A stretch of 18,565 bases of DNA from assembly GCA_031271635.1 (NCBI GenBank), contig JAISVG010000050.1, positions 1 through 18,565 on the forward strand, in the 5' to 3' direction. This stretch comes from Erysipelotrichaceae bacterium. Its GTDB lineage: Bacteria; Bacillota_I; Bacilli_A; RFN20; CAG-826. Both the position numbers and the translations under genes were made by a program. This document shows, piece after piece, positions 13,999 to 18,565 of the stretch (positions within the stretch are counted from its first letter, which is position 1; each line of letters opens with the position of its first letter). The notes beneath the pieces were generated by a model, which saw only the letters and a list, made by a program, of their open reading frames with translations, made no database searches and was not told the DNA's origin.

Positions 13999-14425
13999 TG
14001 TTTTAAGGCAAATTATTGTTAGCCACTACAGCGCTCCGGCTTTTAAGAAGGCGATTGATGATCCGACTTTCTTAAAAATCCATTTATCGAGTCAAAACTG
14101 CATTGACGATTTTAACTTGTATCTTAAGGTTGATAATAATGTGATTAAAGAAGCATATTTTTCTGGTGTTGGTTGTGCTATTTCGACGGCATCGATTGAT
14201 ATTATGTGTCAAATGATCACTGGTCAAAGTTATGAATATGCCAAAAAACTAATCGATGAATTTCATAAAATGATGCGCGAAGAATCATTTGATCAAGCTT
14301 TTCTTGAAGAGGCAATTGCTTTTATTAATACCAGCAAGCAACCATCTAGGATTAAATGTGCCACTATTGGTTGGGATGGCCTTTCGGTTTTAATTAATAA
14401 GGATCAAAGTGACAAAAAAGAATAA
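13982..14425 (+). CDS. sufU: Fe-S assembly sulfurtransferase SufU
   Basis: SufU is the zinc-dependent partner that accepts sulfur from SufS in Firmicutes. The 147-residue protein keeps all zinc ligands: Cys40 and Asp42 in QNCIDD, Cys65 in GVGCAIS and Cys126 in PSRIKCATIGW. These match the Bacillus subtilis spacing (41, 43, 66, 128) to within two residues. The first motif has lost the usual N-P-T-C-G-D wording, with S-Q-N-C-I-D instead. The Asp and the SufU-specific insert before Cys126 separate it from IscU scaffolds. ATG 13982 is chosen because GGGAGGAG at 13965-13972 is well spaced; a TTG one codon upstream is possible. It overlaps sufS by 17 bp and sufB by 17 bp. Confidence 0.93.
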   Translation: MVFSNDVLRQIIVSHYSAPAFKKAIDDPTFLKIHLSSQNCIDDFNLYLKVDNNVIKEAYFSGVGCAISTASIDIMCQMITGQSYEYAKKLIDEFHKMMREESFDQAFLEEAIAFINTSKQPSRIKCATIGWDGLSVLINKDQSDKKE

Positions 14426-15809
14426 AGCATTAAATGATGAGTATCAATTTGGTTTTAAGGATCAGGATCAAACTATTTTAAGCACCGGAAAGGGTCTTAA
14501 TGAACAAGTAATTAACATGATTTCAAAGAGCAAGAACGAACCGGAATGGATGCTAAAAATAAGACTTCAGGCTTATAATGCGTTTAAAAACATGAAGAAT
14601 CCTAAGTATGGACCAAGTTTAAAGAATATTGATTTTCAAGATTATACTTATTTTAATCGTAGCGCTACTAAAGAAGCAACCTCGTGGCATGAAGTCCCTG
14701 AAACTATTAAGAACACTTTTCAAAAACTTGGAATTCAAGAAGCAGAACAGAAATATTTAGCGGGAGTCGCAACGCAGTATGAGTCAGAAATGGTTTATCA
14801 CAATATGCTAAAAGAAGTTGCAGCAAAGGGTGTGATTTTTCTTTCTACCGACCAAGCACTCCAATTATTCCCAGATTTATTTAAGAAATATTTTATGAGT
14901 GTTGTTCCTTATAATGATAATAAATACAGCGCTCTTAATACGGCAGTCTGGTCTGGCGGTTCTTTCATTTATGTTCCAAAAGGTGTTGTTTTAGAAAAAC
15001 CGCTTCAATCATACTTTAGAATTAATAACGAAAGATCCGGACAGTTTGAACGCACTTTAATCATTGTTGATGAAGGAGCTTCGATTCATTATGTTGAGGG
15101 ATGTACCGCCCCGATTTATTCTAAGGATTCACTTCATGCTGCAGTGGTTGAAATTGTAGTCCTTAAAAATGGTAAATGCCGCTATTCAACCATTCAAAAT
15201 TGGTCTAAAAATATTATTAATCTTGTTACCAAAAGAGCGGTCTGCTACGAAAACGCCTCAATGGATTGGATTGACGGTAATATTGGTAGTCATTTAAACA
15301 TGAAATATCCAGCCTGTATTTTAAAAGGTCAAGGTAGTAAAGGATCATGCATTTCAATTGCGGTTTCTTCTTTTAATCAACATCAAGATGCCGGAGCGAA
15401 AATGATTCATCTTGCCCCGAATACTAGTTCCTACATTGTTTCAAAGACAATTGTGCATCATGGTGGTATTGCTAATTACCGGGGCTTAGTTAGATTCTCT
15501 CAAGCAGCAACAAATGCTAAATCACATATCGAATGTGATACGTTACTGCTTGATGATGTTTCGCGAAGTGATACGATCCCGGTCAATATTTCTAGTAACA
15601 ATAATGCTTTTATCGAACATGAAGCGACAGTCTCTAAGATCTCAGAAGAACAATTGTTTTACTTAATGACACGAGGTCTTTCAAAAAAAGAGGCTTCACA
15701 ATTAATTATTATGGGCTTCTTAGAACCATTCTCAAAAGAATTACCGATGGAATATGCCGTGGAATTAAATCAACTAATCAAGCTTGATATGGATGGTAGT
15801 GTTGGATAA
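14409..15809 (+). CDS. sufB: Fe-S cluster assembly scaffold protein SufB
   Basis: This is the main scaffold on which the nascent Fe-S cluster forms, within SufBC2D. The 466-residue protein has the N-terminal SKNEPEWMLKIRLQAY segment (41-56), WSGGSFIYVPKGV, FERTLIIVDEGASIHYVEGCTAP, the beta-helix core, and the C-terminal ECDTLLLDDVSRSDTIPVNISSNNNAFIEHEATVSKISEEQLFYLMTRGLSKKEA part. It closes with ELPMEYAVELNQLIKLDMDGSVG, which is very close to Bacillus SufB. The GTG start at 14409 is preceded by AAGGA inside the end of sufU, and no in-frame ATG is nearby. Its stop overlaps the mnmG ATG by one base. Length and motifs are normal, unlike its short SufD partner. Confidence 0.96.
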   Translation: MTKKNKALNDEYQFGFKDQDQTILSTGKGLNEQVINMISKSKNEPEWMLKIRLQAYNAFKNMKNPKYGPSLKNIDFQDYTYFNRSATKEATSWHEVPETIKNTFQKLGIQEAEQKYLAGVATQYESEMVYHNMLKEVAAKGVIFLSTDQALQLFPDLFKKYFMSVVPYNDNKYSALNTAVWSGGSFIYVPKGVVLEKPLQSYFRINNERSGQFERTLIIVDEGASIHYVEGCTAPIYSKDSLHAAVVEIVVLKNGKCRYSTIQNWSKNIINLVTKRAVCYENASMDWIDGNIGSHLNMKYPACILKGQGSKGSCISIAVSSFNQHQDAGAKMIHLAPNTSSYIVSKTIVHHGGIANYRGLVRFSQAATNAKSHIECDTLLLDDVSRSDTIPVNISSNNNAFIEHEATVSKISEEQLFYLMTRGLSKKEASQLIIMGFLEPFSKELPMEYAVELNQLIKLDMDGSVG

Positions 15810-17677
15810 TGACTTTTGATGTAATTGTAGTTGGTGGTGGTCACGCAGGAATTGAAGCCGTTTTTGCTTGTTTAAGAAAAAAACTCCAAGTACTTTTAAT
15901 TACGCTTGATCTTGATAATATTGCGGCAATGCCTTGTAATCCCAGTATTGGTGGTTCGGCCAAGGGTATTGTGGTGCGCGAAATCGATGCTTTGGGTGGC
16001 ATGATGGGACATTTTGCTGATGATGAATATTTGCAAATGAAAATGCTAAACACTTCAAAAGGTCCGGGAGTCAGGTGTCTAAGAGCGCAAAACGATAAGG
16101 ATCATTATAAGGAAGTGGTGAAGCGGGCTCTTAATGCCGAATCACATTTAAAAATTATTGCCGATGAAGTAATAAAAATCCTTGTCGATGACGAAATAAT
16201 ACACGGTGTTGAAACTAAAAATCATGAGCAAATCACCGCTAAAGCAGTTATTCTCGCTACTGGAACATATCTTTCTAGCACGGTTATTATTGGGCATGAA
16301 ACACTAAGAGAAGGACCTGATGGACAAAAAAGTGCTGACTCTTTAAGTAGTTCACTAATGGAACATGGTATTAATTTAGCAAGGTTTAAAACTGGAACGC
16401 CACCACGGATTTATAAGGACAGCATCGACTATCAGAAAATTAGCATTGAACTTGGAACTAATGAATCTTTAGCATTCTCTTATGCGACTAAAGAATTCGT
16501 TCCCTTTGAAAAGCAACTTCCTTGCTATCTTACTTATACAACAATGGCAACTCATCAGATTATTCTTGATAATCTTGATAGTACGGGGCTATTCTCGGGA
16601 ATAATTAAAGGAATTGGACCAAGATACTGTCCTTCAATCGAATCTAAAGTAGTGCAGTTTAACGATAAAGAGCGGCATCAATTATTTGTCGAACCAGAAC
16701 GAAGATTTGGGGATACGATTTATCTTCAAGGTTTTTCCACCAGCATGAAAAAAGAACTTCAAGAGCAAATGGTGAAGTCGGTGATTGGCTTTGAAAAGGC
16801 CCGTATTAAAAAATATGCTTACGCAATTGAATATGATGCTTTAAAAAGTGGTGAGTTTGATTATACTTTAGAAAGTAAGAAAATTGCGAATCTTTTTTTT
16901 GCAGGGCAAATCTGTGGTACCTCTGGTTATGAAGAGGCCGCAGGATTAGGCCTAGTTGCGGGAATTAATGCCGCGAATAAAATTTTGGGATTAGAACCGC
17001 TGATTCTCATGAGAAACGAGTCTTATATTGGAGTGATGATTGATGATTTAGTCTTAAAAGGGACTGATGAGCCATATCGTCTTTTATCTAGTCGGGCTGA
17101 ATTTAGGCTTCACTTAAGACATGATAATGCCGATTTAAGACTACGAGAAATCGGATATCGGCAAGGTCTAATTGATGAAACAACATACCAAGGCTTCTTA
17201 GAGAGAATCAAGAATATTAAAACCATTGAAACTGATTTTGAAACCCAACATGTCGGAAAAAATAGTGCGATTAACGTGCTTCTTGAAAGCAAAGGTTATC
17301 CGCGCTTGACAAGAGGATATACCCTAAAGGAAATCATTAAACGACCAAATATTGATATTTTTGAGATTCTTACGGCCTTAGGCCTAGATTTAATATATCC
17401 AAGCAATGACTATGAATCTGCTGCCATCCATATGAAATATGAAGGTTATCTTAAATTACAAGAGCAAAGCATTAATGAGTTATTAAAACTTGAGAATATG
17501 AAAATACCAATTGATTTTGACTTTAATGCTGCCGCGACCCTTTCTCTTGAAGCTAGACAAAAGCTAATGAAAGTAATGCCACGAACTATCGGACAAGCAA
17601 GCCGCATCAGCGGCATTTCGAATAACGATCTTGCAAACTTAGTTCTTTTAATAAAAAGAGGTAAAACCAGTGTTTGA
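15809..17677 (+). CDS. mnmG: tRNA uridine-34 5-carboxymethylaminomethyl synthesis protein MnmG (GidA)
   Basis: MnmG, with MnmE, installs the carboxymethylaminomethyl group on wobble U34 of tRNAs using FAD, NADH and methylene-tetrahydrofolate. The 622-residue protein matches the family length and has the FAD motif VVGGGHAGIEA (7-17), MPCNPSIGGSAKG with Cys43, LNTSKGPGVRCLRAQNDKDHY (81-100), FKTGTPPRIY (193-202), GIGPRYCPSIE (268-278) and the C-terminal MnmE-binding QASRISGISNNDLANLVLLIKR. The start is ATG 15809, overlapping the sufB stop, with only a weak GGAT-type ribosome site, so translational coupling to sufB is likely. It overlaps rsmG by 8 bp. Its co-transcription with the sulfur and Fe-S genes is discussed in the findings. 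Confidence 0.97.
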   Translation: MTFDVIVVGGGHAGIEAVFACLRKKLQVLLITLDLDNIAAMPCNPSIGGSAKGIVVREIDALGGMMGHFADDEYLQMKMLNTSKGPGVRCLRAQNDKDHYKEVVKRALNAESHLKIIADEVIKILVDDEIIHGVETKNHEQITAKAVILATGTYLSSTVIIGHETLREGPDGQKSADSLSSSLMEHGINLARFKTGTPPRIYKDSIDYQKISIELGTNESLAFSYATKEFVPFEKQLPCYLTYTTMATHQIILDNLDSTGLFSGIIKGIGPRYCPSIESKVVQFNDKERHQLFVEPERRFGDTIYLQGFSTSMKKELQEQMVKSVIGFEKARIKKYAYAIEYDALKSGEFDYTLESKKIANLFFAGQICGTSGYEEAAGLGLVAGINAANKILGLEPLILMRNESYIGVMIDDLVLKGTDEPYRLLSSRAEFRLHLRHDNADLRLREIGYRQGLIDETTYQGFLERIKNIKTIETDFETQHVGKNSAINVLLESKGYPRLTRGYTLKEIIKRPNIDIFEILTALGLDLIYPSNDYESAAIHMKYEGYLKLQEQSINELLKLENMKIPIDFDFNAAATLSLEARQKLMKVMPRTIGQASRISGISNNDLANLVLLIKRGKTSV

Positions 17678-18377
17678 GAATGATTTATTTAAGTCTCATC
17701 ATCTTGAGCATTTACTAACAGAAGAACGAAAAGCGAAGCTACTTCAATATGAGACCATTTTACGAGATTATAATGCGCAGTTTAATCTGACGGCAATTAT
17801 CGAACATGAGGCAGTGTGGACGAAGCATTTCCTTGATTCGCTCCTCCCGTTTGTTGATGTTTTAAAGAATCAATCAGGGGTTAGTTTATTAGATTTAGGA
17901 TCAGGAGCGGGCTTTCCAGGGATTGTCCTGGCAATCTTCTTTGAACAATTATCTGTCTCGGTTTTAGATGCAACAACAAAGAAAACTAGATTCTTGGAGT
18001 TTCTAATTGGTGAGTTAGAGCTTAGTAATGTAACAGTGATTAACGCTCGGGCTGAGGTATATGTTAAAGAACACATTGAATCATTTGATATTGTCACATC
18101 ACGAGGTTTTTCGCAGTTAAACATCTTTTTAGAAATGGGGACACCGTTTTTAAAACTGCATGGCATCTTGATTGCCCTAAAGGGTTCTAACGGTTTTGAA
18201 GAGCTAAAAGCAGCCAGAAATGCCGTTAATATTCTAAATTTAAGTTTGATTAAGCAACAAGAATATGATTTAAGAACGAACTTTGATCATCGTATTAATT
18301 TTTGTTTTCAAAAAGACAAAGCGACGGACATAAGATACCCTAGACCATATGCCACTATCATTAAAAAGCCCCTTTAA
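17670..18377 (+). CDS. rsmG: 16S rRNA (guanine-527-N7)-methyltransferase RsmG (GidB)
   Basis: RsmG methylates G527 of 16S rRNA in the 530 loop using S-adenosylmethionine; its loss is known to give low-level streptomycin resistance in other bacteria. The 235-residue protein has NLTAI (39-43), KHFLDSLLP (52-60), the SAM-binding LLDLGSGAGFPGIVLAI (73-89), the acidic VLDATTKKTRFLEFL strand-helix and the V-T-S-R-G-F motif. The GTG start at 17670 lies inside the mnmG end, 8 nt after AGAGG. It is the last gene of the suf-mnmG-rsmG transcript. The mnmG-rsmG-parA order is the conserved origin-proximal arrangement of many Firmicutes. Confidence 0.96.
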   Translation: MFENDLFKSHHLEHLLTEERKAKLLQYETILRDYNAQFNLTAIIEHEAVWTKHFLDSLLPFVDVLKNQSGVSLLDLGSGAGFPGIVLAIFFEQLSVSVLDATTKKTRFLEFLIGELELSNVTVINARAEVYVKEHIESFDIVTSRGFSQLNIFLEMGTPFLKLHGILIALKGSNGFEELKAARNAVNILNLSLIKQQEYDLRTNFDHRINFCFQKDKATDIRYPRPYATIIKKPL

Positions 18378-18397
18378 TAGATAGTAGTTTATTTGTT
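18354..18397 (+). terminator. Possible terminator hairpin at the end of rsmG
   Basis: ACTATC-ATTAAA (18354-18365) pairs with TTTAAT and GATAGT (18373-18378 and 18380-18385), 12 pairs with one bulged A and a 7-nt loop; the rsmG stop codon lies in the stem. A U-rich but broken stretch (AGTTTATTTGTTCTT) follows. It is plausible as the end of the suf-mnmG-rsmG transcript, but weaker than a textbook terminator. Confidence 0.4.
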
Positions 18398-18439
18398 CTT
18401 CCGCTTTGGTTGTTTCTTTTATGTCGTGACTGAGCGCTT

Positions 18440-18456
18440 CTTTGATATAATCAAAG
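18440..18456. promoter_or_regulatory. Palindrome centred on the parA -10 box, candidate operator
   Basis: CTTTGAT (18440-18446) and ATCAAAG (18450-18456) form a perfect 7-bp inverted repeat around ATA. It spans the entire extended -10 element and ends one base before the start codon. A protein bound here would block promoter opening; ParA-family or partner proteins often autoregulate, but which protein binds here is unknown. Confidence 0.45.
18443..18451 (+). promoter_or_regulatory. parA extended -10 promoter, predicted leaderless start
   Basis: TGATATAAT is a perfect extended -10 element. The parA ATG at 18458 follows after 6 nt with no Shine-Dalgarno sequence, so transcription should start at the A of the start codon. 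No good -35 box is seen at 16-18 bp, which is tolerable for extended -10 promoters. Confidence 0.7.
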
Positions 18457-18457
18457 T

Positions 18458-18565
18458 ATGCCATGCAAGATTACTTCGATTGTGAATCAAAAGGGCGGAG
18501 TTGGTAAAACCACGACCTCAATTAATCTTTCAAGTTGTCTTGCAAAATTAAAACGTAAAGTTCTG
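18458..18565 (+). CDS. parA: ParA/Soj-family chromosome partitioning ATPase, N-terminus only
   Basis: Only the first 36 codons are in the window. They encode MPCKITSIVNQKGGVGKTT followed by TSINLSSCLAKLKRKVL. KGGVGKTT is the deviant Walker A motif (first Lys contacting the partner subunit) diagnostic of the ParA/MinD family, and the preceding I-V-N-Q is typical of Soj/ParA. These ATPases act with ParB to segregate replicated origins and, in Firmicutes, influence DnaA-dependent initiation. The position after mnmG-rsmG supports chromosomal Soj rather than MinD or a plasmid ParA. The ATG is chosen because it directly follows the extended -10 promoter. The gene continues past the right edge, where parB would be expected. 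Confidence 0.93.
   Translation, partial: MPCKITSIVNQKGGVGKTTTSINLSSCLAKLKRKVL

Noticed and set aside
12777..17677. Mycoplasma-type genetic code (UGA as tryptophan)
   Set aside because: UGA ends sufD and mnmG at sensible family lengths, and conserved tryptophans are UGG, so the standard bacterial code applies.
18270..18464. Antisense minus-strand ORF of 64 codons over the end of rsmG and the parA promoter
   Set aside because: The peptide looks plausible over its first 30 residues, but it has no Shine-Dalgarno sequence, overlaps two well-identified plus-strand genes and resembles no family I know.

Overview
The window is AT-rich bacterial chromosomal DNA read with the standard code: UGA works as a stop (ends of sufD and mnmG) and tryptophan is UGG. 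Protein content and gene order point to a Bacillota lineage, probably an uncultivated host-associated member of Bacilli near the Mollicutes or RF39-type groups. The evidence is a Firmicutes-type sufCDSUB operon, a zinc-less Staphylococcus-type GatB, PrsA-like lipoproteins, and the mnmG-rsmG-parA order usual near the chromosome origin in Firmicutes. The taxonomic placement is inference.

Layout. Positions 1-365 hold no convincing complete gene. They carry two diverged copies of a segment of about 150 bp: a direct repeat of about 50 bp plus helically phased short repeats of about 21 bp. They may be the edge of a mobile element or a duplicated leader of a gene lying off the left edge. Positions 366-827 (minus strand) encode a stand-alone LytTR DNA-binding regulator. 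Positions 960-4440 (minus) hold two overlapping genes for secreted lipoproteins, one with a parvulin-like foldase region; they share a strong promoter and end at a hairpin terminator.

From 4594 onward everything is on the plus strand in tightly packed, often overlapping operons. These are gatC-gatA-gatB-galE (tRNA-dependent amidotransferase plus UDP-galactose epimerase), smpB-folC-ECF S component (trans-translation plus folate retention and uptake), sufC-sufD-sufS-sufU-sufB-mnmG-rsmG (iron-sulfur cluster assembly running directly into tRNA and rRNA modification), and the first 36 codons of parA at the right edge.

The most notable pattern is at the starts of the four plus-strand transcription units. 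gatC, smpB, sufC and parA each have a consensus-like -10 box ending only 6-7 nt before the ATG and no Shine-Dalgarno sequence. The downstream genes in the same operons mostly have good Shine-Dalgarno sequences, and the two minus-strand units have normal leaders. This predicts leaderless mRNAs for the housekeeping operons. Two of these promoters (sufC and parA) also carry palindromes overlapping the promoter, which are candidate operators. I found no CRISPR array, tRNA, rRNA or intact insertion sequence.
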